Part shown: positions 47,043 to 58,200 of the stretch, piece by piece
Layout of the letters: each line of letters starts with the position of its first letter
Numbering within the stretch: the first letter of the stretch is position 1
Origin: Enoplolaimus lenunculus
Lineage: Eukaryota; Nematoda; Enoplea; Enoplida; Thoracostomopsidae
DNA length: 64,000 bases
Direction of reading: 5' to 3'
Assembly (NCBI GenBank): GCA_030248215.1
Contig: JASANG010000778.1
Span: 137,501 to 201,500 of the forward strand
Notes under the pieces: model-generated
Seen by the model: only the letters and a program-made list of their open reading frames with translations
Told to the model about the DNA's origin: nothing
Database searches by the model: none
Made by a program: the position numbers and the translations under genes

Positions 47043-47742
47043 GCGCTCGCCCGTAAAATACTTGCAGTCGTAGCTAATATCCGACATCAAAATAAATTTC
47101 TGGTTACGTCCCAAGAATCGCAGCTGGTAGAAAATACAAAAACTTAACAAAAAATCCGTTCTAAAATTAAACGTCGGCAACATATCATCGTCTACCGCTG
47201 AAATTTTCAACTATTTCAATATCATTTCAAAAAACAATTTGAGCTCATATTAGCATAAATTCATCCTGCTTTTTATTTTAGACACTTTTGAGGATCTTCG
47301 GACAGTAGCGCAGCAGACGTATGGCGGTGGGTAGTGACTCTGATTTTGAGTACTGAAAATTTTGACGCGAGGCAGAATTTAATGCCGAAAAAAATTTTTT
47401 CACAAAACCGCACCTAATGAATAAATATTGAAATAACATATTGGCATCGCGGTGTCTTTGCGATCCGCCCCCGCGCGTGTGCGCTTTTTTGCAAAATATG
47501 AGAAATTCCACGTTAAAACGACTAATACAAGCCGCTTTGATATTGAATATGCTACAGCATGCAGTTTTAAATGAACGCAAAAGAAAACAAATACAGTTTA
47601 GGCCAATTAAAAATGGGGATTCTGGCTAATGGAATTATAACCGAACAGCGCACGAAATTCCATTCAGTAGGCTCGTCATAGTCGCTGCATGCATTGTATA
47701 TATTCTTATAAAAAAGACTTTTGATTCGGGCTTCAAATTGTT

Positions 47743-47926
47743 GGCCCATGTAAAGATCAGGGGCGTAACGTTTTTCTGTGGAACTAGAATAGAGTAAGCT
47801 AAAACTTTAGACTAATTGTTTGGCTTCGCTTAGGCTTAGGCTTGGGCTTAAGCTTAGGCTTAGGATTAGGCTTAGGCTTAAGAATAAGCTTATAATACTG
47901 CTCCGCCCCTGTTCTTTACAATGGCC
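47743..47926 (+). mobile_element. hAT-type MITE with internal TTAGGC array, perfect 8-bp duplication
   Basis: The direct repeat aaattgtt flanks the element exactly. Ends are ggcccatgtaaagatcaggg and ccctgttctttacaatggcc. The interior has at least six ttaggc-type units (taggcttaggcttgggctta). This copy best defines the borders and the hAT-type target duplication. Confidence 0.87.
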
Positions 47927-49782
47927 AAATTGTTCAACACTCTGTCCACTGATCTTTGATAGGCAAAGTTTTGCACTAGACATCGCCGCGAAGCAAACCA
48001 GATCAGGGTTGGTCTTTTACGGAAAAATTTAAGCGACCGGAAAAATGGTTTTTTCGGTTTTTTCCGGAACAAACAGGAAAAAGGCCGAAAAAGTGAAAAT
48101 ATGATCTAGTGCTTCTACAAGTGCAAGAACGATAACGAACGATTATTTTTCTATTGAAAAAGTGACACTGAGAAAATCAAATGACTATTTTATTAAGTAT
48201 AAACATTTGATAACGCATGATGATAACCGTAGTGTACATACTACAACGCTGCCATATACCTAAAAAGGTGCGCACGCCAGCTGAGGTGGCCACAAACTTG
48301 TGGGTGGGGTTGTGCCAACAAAATTTGATGTTTATTGGTATATAAAAAATGAAATTTAATCAGAAGTTAGGTTTGGAACTAAACCCGGCATATATCTGCA
48401 ATAATTGTTGCACCAAAGAGAAACAGCAAAATCACAAATAGCTATATCATTTTATGATTAATTAAATTGAGACGAGAGGACACACAACTCGACTCACTCA
48501 GCGTCCGCCTCTGAGGAGTTACCGTAATAGTGCCGTTGAATTTAGTTTATCGTTGAGTATGAACAGATAACTACTTGTAGGATAATTAAATGTATGCCTC
48601 AAGTACTTCTACAGAAGCTCGCAAATGAGCACGAAGGTACAAAGCAAGCAGGAACATAAAATTTGACATTTTTAGAGCTGCACAGTTTTTTTTGCGTGGG
48701 CCACACTCGGCAGACCCTATGATAGGAAGAAGAATTCCTTTCACAAAAACACAAGGGCTTAGCTAAGACCTCATTTTGGGAGGGTATGAGAGTCAAGTTT
48801 GGTATTTTAAAAGCCTACAAACATGGATTTTTCTGGTTTTGTCAAAAATTTGGAAGGGATGCATTTTATACCAATCGTTTTAGGCTCAGTAATTCAACAT
48901 GAAACGACCTCAATTCGAAATATACGGTAAAATATCATGTTCAGTGATATTTGGAGTACAATCGAAGGTTTGCCTCCGGCTCCGGAAGAATTCTAATTTC
49001 TGCCGGAGGTTTCGGCCATATACGAAGTGAAATTTTGCATATTGTTACAAAGTTTATTTGTTTGGTGCGGTTCGTTTTAACTTTTGATTCAATTTTGAGG
49101 AAAATTTACCGAGATTTCGTAAAAAAATAATCGTAAATCAACCAGAAAGCTTTAATAATAGAAGACAGTTTACCGTTTGTTTCTAAATTTTTTATATAAA
49201 ACAACATCTATGAAAAATTTCGCCAATCACTATACCTTTATGAAATTAACACAACGAATGTTAGGTCTAGAGCCTTCCTGATGTCCCGCCACAAGCAGGC
49301 GCAGCGTGCTCAAACCAGCGATCACGAATCCAGGTCATCTAATAGGCTTTATCTCATCACAAGAGCTGTCAAGAATACAACTGCAATCAAAGTTGTTTTA
49401 ACTACCGATTTTATCCTCAAAAATATGCGCTTTATCTTACCACACGCGCTATCTCGAAGTACAACTGCAACCAAAGTAGTTTCAACTGGTATTCAATCTT
49501 AATATTGAGGATTATGATAGCAGTAGGCAACATTTTATAAGTTTTAGCTACAAGTTTAAGAATCGAAATCTAAATAAGATTCAAAAATTTAAATTGATGG
49601 GTCACATTGTTTTTAGCTTTTTGGTAGGCCGGCTAGCCGGCCAATACCTTTAGCCGCAGGTGTCCGGCCAGTTACAGATTTGCGGTAGAGATGGTTTGAA
49701 TATCCATCGCACGACACTATTCAGATTGAGTTGTTCTGTTTTTATATTTAGTGTATTAAATATTGAAAGATTATTGTTTGAT

Positions 49783-49896
49783 GCTCTGCAAAAAATGGTG
49801 AATCAAATTGACTCTTACCGAAGTAGACTTTTCGGGACTACACAAACTGGGTCAAATTCGACTCCGCTAGAGTCAAATTCGACTCACTGAGCGGAT
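49783..49896 (+). mobile_element. half copy of the CACTGC MITE
   Basis: Begins gctctgcaaaaaatggtg and runs through caaattgactcttaccg and actccgctagagtcaaattc, then stops at the centre of symmetry. Confidence 0.65.
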
Positions 49897-50249
49897 ACAA
49901 TACCAAAGATTAATCGAACTCACAACATCAGCTGCAAAATTAATTTACAAGAAAGTCATAAAGTATGTACATATTGTCCAGTTTACAGGCGAATTTATAG
50001 AAAATTCGAATTTGTCTTTATAACTTCGCCATTCTGTGGATCTATTACACACTGATATGAGACGCCGTGAAAATCGCTGCCAATACAACCAGATTTGTCA
50101 TTGGGTTTGTAAAATTTCACTTGCATCGGTATTGAAATTTGTCCAAATTCACCCTATGAAATATTATAAATATGTATAAAACATCACTGAATATTGGTGT
50201 GCTTTTAGTCTAATCGTAGACCTTAACTTAAGCTAAACTTTACTACAAT

Positions 50250-50425
50250 TTAGGGACAAAAACAGTAGATTAAGCGTATTCCTAAGCGTAAGTCTAAACC
50301 TAAGCGTTGCAGAAATGTGTTCTTAAGCCTAAGCCTAAGCCTAAGCAAAAAATGTAATCTAGGATCTAAACCTTTTCTTTTATAGACCCACCAGAAACCG
50401 GCACGCTCCTAAAAGTAACATGACC
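50250..50425 (-). mobile_element. hAT-type MITE with internal TTAGGC array, second subfamily, reverse
   Basis: The right end ctcctaaaagtaacatgacc is the subfamily end. The interior has cctaagcctaagcctaagc, a perfect run of the complementary hexamer, and the cgttgcagaaatgtg spacer. The left end is decayed. Confidence 0.7.
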
Positions 50426-50450
50426 AACAAGTTTTATTGCTTCAAGGTTG

Positions 50451-50644
50451 CGCCCATGTATTGAACAAAAGCGGATCGTTTTTTAATTGCACTGCAATAG
50501 AGCAAGTTTCAGCTTTAGACTAAATTTTTGGATGCGCGTTGGCTTCAGCATGCGCTATCTTACGTTTAGTTTACGTTTAGGCTCAAACTTAGGCATATAA
50601 ATATGCTTATACTACTGTTTCAACCCTGTTCTTAACATTGACCC
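50451..50644 (+). mobile_element. hAT-type MITE of the telomere-repeat family, decayed array
   Basis: Ends cgcccatgtattgaacaaaa and caaccctgttcttaacattg. Family blocks aatagagcaag and aatatgcttatactactg remain, but the internal units are largely decayed (gtttacgtttaggct). Confidence 0.65.
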
Positions 50645-51133
50645 AAAGTTGCAATATATATAGTCTGTACTTCTATCGTTCAAAAATACGTTTTATGGTG
50701 AACTATGTGTTGTACCCGCTTGCCTTACAGAACATCGCGTGTGAACACAGTTTATGAAACCAGAGAAGCCATAAACGAAATAAAAAGCAAAAAATACTAT
50801 CATTATACACACTGTGTCGGTTTAGGTCAAAAACAACCGGGAAATGTTTATTGTTGCCCATGATGAAACGTTTTAACCTTAGGCCGTCTGTAAACTAGTA
50901 ATGTGTTTATTTTTGTTCATTAATTCATAGCAGCAGCGCGTTCGCGTTACTTGATAAATTGCTCCCGAGTTGCGGCCCTTTTATAAGACCACGATTATGC
51001 CGCCCTCTAGTCGTTTCGAAGGCTATTTTACCAAAAAAATACCATTGAAATTTTTGGGCATAAAGTATGTGCGCTGCTATGCGTTCTGTTTCTGGGTTAT
51101 ATATAAAGTTTGGGAGTTCAGCTAATATTTAAT

Positions 51134-51166
51134 TATATATATATATATATATGATATATATATATG
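51134..51166. repeat. (at)n run
   Basis: Simple AT dinucleotide repeat, interrupted once by a gat step. Confidence 0.85.
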
Positions 51167-51774
51167 TTTAACCTGGTAAAATCGAAGTTGTGCGTATTTT
51201 AAAATCAATAACAAAACTGAATGCAGTCCTGTCTAATTCTTCATTAAATAGTTTTAGCGCCTGTCAAATTGCAACAAAATTCATACCATCACTGTAACAG
51301 CGACATTTGTTCGGCAACCTCTTTTGGTTGGTGCCAGATCTTTAGTATTCCAAATGCCAACAAATTTCATATCGTTAACTTGTTCCAGAGCTGTATAATA
51401 CTGGTCAATAAGTAGCGATCTAGAAATTATATATAAAAGTAATAATATAAACATGCAGACGAAACATTTTACAAGTACAAAGTTTAGCTAAATACGTCAG
51501 ACTGAAAGTTAAATAGGCTAATTATCGTCAGATCCATAACCAAAAAGGAGCCTTTACTAGGCCCTACTTTCTAGCAACGGTTTGTCTTACCTGACAACAG
51601 TTTTAGCCCCGTTTGTAAATCATGTAGTATCGTCGCATGCCTATAATAACATGCCCTGTACACTTGTTGAAACTACGATTCCGACCGGTCTTAGCATAAA
51701 TCAAACAGGCCACACCATTGTTCATAACGAAATGCCCAACGTAAAATTTAACAATGCCTGCGACACTAAGCTTA

Positions 51775-51975
51775 CACTGCAAGAAATGGTGAGTCAAATT
51801 GACTCTCTCCGAAATAGTTTTTCCTGAGTACACGAACTGAGTAAAAAAATTCGAGTCCGCCAGAGTCCAATTCAGTCGAACTTGACTCTGGCGGACTCAA
51901 ATTTTGGCTCTGTTTGTGTAGTTAGGAAAAGCCTATTTTGGAGAGAGTCAATTTGACTCACCATTTTTTGCAGTG
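51775..51975. mobile_element. palindromic CACTGC MITE, TA duplication
   Basis: 201 bp with ends cactgcaagaaatggtgagt and actcaccattttttgcagtg, flanked by TA on both sides (51773-51774 and 51976-51977). It is almost a perfect palindrome around 51865. The TA duplication suggests a Tc1/mariner-type source, though the ends alone do not prove this. Its right end overlaps the last codons of the frame at 51958-52215. Confidence 0.82.
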
Positions 51976-51991
51976 TAGAAAATAAACGTAC

Positions 51992-52198
51992 GTCATGTTG
52001 AGTTGATGTTTCGACCACAGTTGAATTGAATACTGCGAATCGACAAACAATTTAACCGTTTTTGATTCGTCACTTTTAAATCGTTTACCGTCGTTTTTGA
52101 ACACAATGCACTGTGATTGACCAGAATCGTCGCTGGACATACAGATTAACAGTTGAAAACCGGCACCTGATGACTGACTGATAGTTCGCTGGGATGCG
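51992..52198 (-). CDS. candidate exon, coding-like, product unknown
   Basis: On the minus strand, a frame of about 69 codons starts after an acceptor-like ttaaacag and ends at a donor-like ac/gtacgt. Codon use resembles the confirmed exons, and the peptide (SSGAGFQLLICMSSDDSGQ; KTVKLFVDSQYSIQLWSKHQ) is unlike repeat translations. Its entry phase would fit a junction from the last lustrin-gene exon (55232), but that gene also has a stop right there. If the donor is not used, the frame runs on to a stop at 51958-51960, inside the neighbouring MITE. No family is recognised. It may be a 3' exon of the cysteine-rich gene, an exon of another gene, or chance. Confidence 0.35.
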
Positions 52199-52264
52199 CT
52201 GTTTAATTGACGCATTATATTATAAACAATAGGGTGTTCTCTACAATTCCTGGTTAACTGTTTG

Positions 52265-52330
52265 GGCCAATGTAAACAACAGGAGCGTGACAGTGTTATA
52301 TAAGCATATTCCTAAACCTACTTCTAAAGC
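52265..52330 (-). mobile_element. truncated hAT-type MITE end, telomere-repeat family
   Basis: ggccaatgtaaacaacagg then gcatattcctaaaccta is the right end of the family in reverse. The rest is missing. Confidence 0.55.
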
Positions 52331-52814
52331 TTCAAGAACTATCACCAACTGGTGACAGGTGTTACACACATTTGAAAATACGGACAGTGGTTGTTACTGG
52401 GTAATCTTTACCCCTGTTCACACTCATGTTATGTTTAACGCTTTGCGCAATCCTGCTGTCGAAAACGTCGTCCCTGATGATAAGTTATATATTTTTGCGA
52501 TGGACTTAACCACTTCTCACATAGAGTATACTATGAGCACTAACTGACACAACTGATGTTCACATTTGGAACGAGCCCTGATTGAAAGTTTCTTTTGTCG
52601 GGTAACTAAAACACCACTTATGTTTATGTGTGACTTCATACTTTTAGATGCGTAAAGCAATTACTGTACAAAATTATTGTTTATAAAAGCATACTTAAGC
52701 AAATGCTCAAGACTCTGACAACATATGATGTGTGACGGAGCAATAGTTCCAGTTTTTAACCTTGGGAAATCTAGAAGCAGTACCATACAGAGCCCTTCAC
52801 GAAAAAATTTGCTG

Positions 52815-52888
52815 AGGATGCAGTGGGCTTGAACAAACAACGTACGGATTTTACCAATCTGCTGCTGCAACCACTGAGCTACGCAGCC
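52815..52888 (-). repeat. tRNA-like SINE head or pseudo-tRNA
   Basis: On the minus strand ggctgcgtagctcagtggtt contains a classical A box, and about 45 bases later tgttcaagccc matches a B box. The arms do not pair well enough for a working tRNA, so a tRNA-derived SINE or a decayed tRNA gene is likelier. Confidence 0.55.
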
Positions 52889-53652
52889 ATGCAAACTTTT
52901 CGCTACACTGGCTCGTATATACCGTTAGTTTGGTACTACAAGATACGTATATGAATACGCCGCGATTTTTGAGTCAGAGCACTTTACAAAGTAAAACTAT
53001 GGAATTCTTTTTATGCCACTCGCTCTTCATTGGAGTATTTCTGTGTTTTTATTCAAAAAGCAAAATAGTTTAAGTTGGTGACTAGCAAAAGTGACGCTAA
53101 TAAAGTAAAATTTCAAAAACCCATCCATTAAGTATTGGTTTAGTATAACATCACAAAACTTGAATTGATCGAGATCACCGGATCACTGTTGTTAGTGTAT
53201 TTTTCAGTCTAAACAAAGCATATAAAGTATTCATAAAATCGTTTGTGAACTGAATACCAAACAATTTATTTTGATGAGAGTCAGCAAAAATGACATATTT
53301 GTTCATAAAATACAATAGTGTTGCGTTATCAGTAAACATTCAGTAAAACAGGATGGTAGCCAAACCCTAGAGTTTCGCGAACCAGCACGAGCTAAAAGTT
53401 TATACTGCACCTCGAGATATCGACACAACAACGCTAAAATAAAAGTGGTTTGGCGTAAAGTTACTTAAAATCCGTGTAAACACCGTATAGTAAAAGTGAA
53501 GTTTAGACAATTTCAGTTTTAGAAGGTTTGGATTAAAGCTTATGCGTGTAATTTTGTCGTTATCTACGAAACAAAAGTTGCAGCAATCAAACTTGCGCAA
53601 ACACCACCGGCTCCAGCCGGTGAATTCCCGGCGGAATGTGCCGAGGACCCGA

Positions 53653-53821
53653 CAGGGCCGTAGCAGCGACCCCCATACATCCTATTTTGGGGGGCCCCAG
53701 CCCTAAAGGGGCCCCCTAACCTGTTGAAACAAAAACTGGTTAAGTTTTAAAATGCGTCTGCCTTCTCGCTCGCTTACCTTGGAATTTGGGTGAGTGCCCA
53801 CCCCTGCCTGCACTGGCACTG
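53653..53821 (+). mobile_element. CAGGGCCG hAT-type MITE
   Basis: Ends cagggccgtagcagcg and gcctgcactggcactg. The interior has gttgaaacaaaaactggtta and ctcgctcgctta. The flanks ggacccga and aagacaga agree only partly. Confidence 0.7.
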
Positions 53822-54286
53822 AAGACAGAAGTCGTTTGTACCGACAACCGGAAATTGATAATATGTGAAATAGAGATTGATAGCGGGACAAAAATTACAA
53901 AACATTTTTAATATAGAATTCTCCGGATCTGATGCCGACGATAGAGCTATCAGCTGAGCGAAGATGGTCGGAGTGGTCTCTTGTAGTTGCGGCTCTGTCA
54001 GTTCAACAGTGGAATACAAAACTCTCACGGGATACCAATAATTTTTTCGCAACAGTGGATGATCGCTTGAGACGAGAGTAGTACGTTTTCGTAGCTGCAT
54101 CTATAGTATATACCGCGATATTCTCCTATGTGTTCATCGTCTGTCACCAGTTGATAATAAGTGGTGTAAAAGTTTCAAATTAGCGAATATACAGATGCTA
54201 CGCACCCACAGAAGAGAACTGTAAATAAATCTCTATAACGATTTATAATGCTGAGTGTTAGCAAATATTACACAACTCAATAACAA

Positions 54287-54442
54287 GCCCAATGGCCAAG
54301 GGGGAACCGAGGGGTTTAGCCCCCTAGAAGAATTTTGGCCCGTTATAAAATTTTCAACCTTGCTTTTAAGTCATCGAAAACCATCCTTGTATGTTCCTCC
54401 TGAAAAATGTTTAGCCCCCCTATCAAGGCAGCCTGGCTACGA
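54287..54442 (-). repeat. GTAGCCAG-family repeat
   Basis: Contains gaagaattttggcccgtta, cctgaaaaatgtttagcccc and the end cagcctggctacgac. It resembles 24940-25099 over most of its length. Confidence 0.65.
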
Positions 54443-54627
54443 CTTGCTCAAAAAACATTTTGCAACACACATTATAAATTATCATAAATACTGGTGTTCA
54501 TTTAAAGCTGAGTCATCGCTGTGATAAAGTCGCTTCTGGCGATCATCCAATTTTAAACTTGTGTTTTCGTTGACGTTGACGTAGACGTATTTATTCTAAA
54601 ATTTTAAAATATAACAAAAAAATTTCT

Positions 54628-54691
54628 GGCCTTCTAAAATTAAAATAAAATATAAAATAGGCCTTCTAAAATTAAAATAAAATATAAAATA
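54628..54691. repeat. 32-bp tandem duplication
   Basis: Two exact head-to-tail copies of a 32-bp AT-rich unit starting ggccttctaaaattaaaa at 54628 and 54660. The exactness suggests a recent slippage event. Confidence 0.85.
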
Positions 54692-55227
54692 ATCTTCATT
54701 ACGATGAAGTAACTTGTTATTCAGCAAAATTTTATAAATTAATACTATAACCAAAAAAGCGACACTTTATTCAAAGATAGTAAACTGAAAATTTTTCCAT
54801 TAACCATTTTTTCACTAAGACGCTAACTACTATCTTAGAGGTAATTTTAAGCTAGGATTCGAAACTATGTGTATATACGGGCGTTATATTATTATGAAGC
54901 ACTGGATGTTGCTCCAGGTGGCTCATAGATATCTTACACCGGATATGAATAAATGACCACCTTTTAAATTGTACAACCTATGCAAGCGCGGAATATTTGA
55001 TGACTCAAAACAAAACCCCGAGTATCTCTGCCAAAATCAAGAAACCATTGCTGCTAAACGGGTGTGCACGAACTGGCCCGGCAAAAAAAACTAAATCATT
55101 GACCGTTACAAGATATAAAAATTAATTTTTTAAGAAACGAAGGTCACGTCCGGGAAAATTTCAAAGGGGTTCCTCAACTTACTGGCTACACCCTTGGTTT
55201 GATGGGTTGCCTGCACTATACTGTATC

Positions 55228-58200
55228 TTACTTGCAACATAAACCACCACGCCTGATTTCGACCGGTCGATACAAGCCAATACATTCTTCTTGATCTGGG
55301 CAGACTTGGTCAAAGCGTTCACGTCGGACGTCACATTCTTTGCCAGATTCACGGACCATTCCAGATGGACATTTCATTTCTGAAAACAAAACAATATTTC
55401 AACATTGTAAATATTAAATATAGAAGCGAATACTGATGAAATTGGAGTCTAATAACTGTGCAAATTTCGACTATTGCAAATTCCTCCCGCCGGCTATGAA
55501 GCACAGGCTCAAGTTTAAGCAAGATTTATTAGGCTTAGGTTGAGGAAAAGCTTATATATCCTCAGCCTTAGTCGTAGCCCATGCCTAAGCCTTTACCTTG
55601 AGTATGGCTGTGGGAGAATGTGTACACAACAGCCAAAATTCTGTATTCGACAAACATGTGGTTCTTTTCGCAATTTTTTATTTAAAAATTGATTAGTTCG
55701 AGCTGCTGTAAACAGTTAATTTTGACACCTTTTTATTTTAATCGATGTTCACGTTAAATAATCTGCTATTTATCGTACTTTATTATATCTTTGTCAATTT
55801 CCAATTGTTGTTCAATTTTCTATTTCACTCGATATACAGCAGGACTGCCGTTTTTAACCAACACACGTCATGTTTTCAGCTAGGGTCGGAGCAGCCGCCC
55901 CCCATATTACCCATTTTAAGAGTCCCCGCTCTTAAAGGATACCCCAACCTAACCGGTTGAAACAAAAACCGCCGAAGTTTAAAATACGTATAGCTGCTCG
56001 CTCGCTTCGCTCGCGAGTTTGGGGGGCCCACCCTGGAGTTTGGGAGCAGCCTCCACCGCTGTCTGCTCCGGTTCTGTCATCAGCTTCTTATATTATGTGC
56101 AGTTCCATGTGTTCTTCGTGTGTTGCACAACAATTTATATAAACAAAGAATAATACGAAATTTTGCTATCTTGGCTGACCTGGAATTTGGCAACATATGT
56201 CCATCTGTTGCAAACAATATCCTGATGAACCACACTGTGAAGAATTGAGACACGTAATAAGTTGTTTTTTCAAATCAAGTTGAACAGGAACGTCTCCAGG
56301 ACATTTGACCGCTAAATATATACACGCATACTCTCAGGGGGGGGAACCAAGACCATGGACAGGGGTCCCGACATCGGTAGTCATTTGTATCATGTAAAGA
56401 TACTACTTCGTTGAATGATAGTATAACGGTGTGAAAGTTCTATGTTAAAGGGAACATTAATTGATGAGTTTTCCAATACCTGGTTCCACAAGTCTAAATC
56501 ACTCAGTATTAAGCAACTGCATTTTAAATGCCAAATTCAAATTGTGCAAAAAAGCAAATTCAACGAATGGACGCCAATCTGTTCTCAAAAGTGGGGCTGA
56601 GGGTCAATTCAGTAGTTTAGACATGTTCGCACTCTTTGCACTTTCCCAGAAGTGTCATAGTTGATCGCTCAATAATTTGTTAAAACGAACAATACAAAGC
56701 TATTAAAAGCGCTGCTTAAAGCTTTAAAGTGAAAAGTAAAATAATCGAAAACCGTGTCTGTATTTTCCTACATTTGAATTACACCCCCCTGACAGAAGTT
56801 TATCAGGTACAGATTTGAATTTTCATATGCTAAATGCACGATCAACAGGCATGTGTAATGTTGCTACGTGAACTGCGATGTACAAGTTTTATGGAGCAAT
56901 GAAGCTGTCAGATGTTTTGGGCACTAATCAGCCCGTCAAATTTTTGTCTTTCAAAAAGGGGCCGGGTCAAAAAGTCTACCAAAGTTTATACTCCAAAAAG
57001 CGGGGGGTCAGTGACCCCACCACCCTCGGCATTGGCGCTCATAGTTCTGCTCTGAATATTCGCTGACACAAATGCTCATTTGTTTAGCTTCTGCAGCATG
57101 TCGTGTCAGAAAATCTTCATTAGTTGCGGTTACCATCAATCTTGAACACACAGTATTAGTATATAACAAGAAACTTTGAATATTGTGTAGGGTCGAACAA
57201 GCCCAATACTCTAGTACAAATGGTGAGGCAGGGCAGACGTGTCGCGAACAACTTATCAAAAAACATTACCGTTGCACCTTCCAAATTCTTGCAATGTATC
57301 GCCACGACAAACGCAAATTCCTGGAATCAGAATAAGATCGTCGAAATGTGTTGAAAGCAACTCACTAAAGGTTTCAGTTCAAACGTTTTTGACCTGCACT
57401 GTCGTTAATCTTCCAGGCCCATGTAAAAGATCAGGGACGGAACATTTTTTTGTGGCACTAGAATAGAACAAGCTTAAGCTATAGACTAAATTTTTTTGCT
57501 TGGCTTAGGATTAGGCTGAGGCTTAAGAACAAACTCGATTCTTCCGCTTAGGCTTAGGCTTAGGAATAAGCTTACAATATTGTTCCGTCCCTGTTCTTTT
57601 ACATTGGCCATCTTCAAGTTAATATAAAGCGATGGGCATTGAAAATTTTGCCAATCAAAAATTACTCACTTCAGAAATAATATCTATTCTCATTCGATAG
57701 TTGGATTTTGGTTTCAATCAAGGTTCAAGATATTTACTGAACATCTTAAACCGTTCACAACACAGTTTTTGATTTTGTTAGCCCGTTTTTGCTCAAATTT
57801 ATTTTTTTCACAATGTTGATGTAGTTTTCTGTATAAATGAATTGTTTGCATTATGTATAACTGTTTTAGTATATTGAAAAATTGAAATTGAAAACTTTAG
57901 CAAATTCAAAATACGAGCAGTGATCACAAAAGAAAACTTGGCTTCTTGACAAAAACCTAAATTGTCTTTCTTTTATAAAACAACGTAAAAACATCTTAGG
58001 GTTGCGTCATACTTGATGTCCGACACCGGCCGGCGCCGTCCGTCACCGTCCGTTACCATAGGTTATCTTACGTGACTTATTTGCGTGCGATACCGCACGG
58101 CGCCGTACGGATGACGGACGGCGCCGGACGGATGACGGACGGCGCCGGACCGTACCGCACGTCAAAAAAAGTATAGCACAACCCTTAGAATGTCAATGCG

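Larger units (their letters stand above)
45519..51957. other. intergenic region filled with small repeats
   Basis: No host gene is supported. It contains a microsatellite, a mini-Helitron, a full TA-type MITE, three telomere-repeat MITEs, one complete and one half CACTGC MITE and an AT dinucleotide run (51134-51166). Blocks 46000-46610, 47050-47740, 47930-49780 and 50650-51770 show nothing I can name; a short inverted pair around 48965-49020 (cctccggctccgg, gccggaggtttcgg) is the only visible structure. Confidence 0.55.
52331..55227. other. interval between the candidate exon and the cysteine-rich gene
   Basis: Contains a tRNA-like relic (52815-52888), a hAT MITE (53653-53821), a GTAGCCAG repeat (54287-54442) and a 32-bp tandem duplication (54628-54691). 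A minus-strand stretch at 54100-54036 could be an alternative exon in phase with the one ending at 55232 (CSYENVLLSSQAIIHCCEK), but its acceptor is weak. Nothing else is recognised. Confidence 0.45.

Noticed and set aside
47278-47580. 100-codon minus-strand frame
   Set aside because: No splice signals, no domain; it contains a GC-rich repeat-like patch (gatccgcccccgcgcg).
54036-54100. Possible extra exon of the cysteine-rich gene (CSYENVLLSSQAIIHCCEK)
   Set aside because: The entry phase fits, but the acceptor (tatactatag) lacks a pyrimidine tract, the module is incomplete and the exit phase does not match the next candidate at 52198.
57008-57259. Cysteine-containing minus-strand frame considered as an extra exon of the cysteine-rich gene
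   Set aside because: No acceptor at its head and cysteine spacing unlike the EB or lustrin modules; the neighbouring exon 57320-57270 with clear splice sites explains the module.
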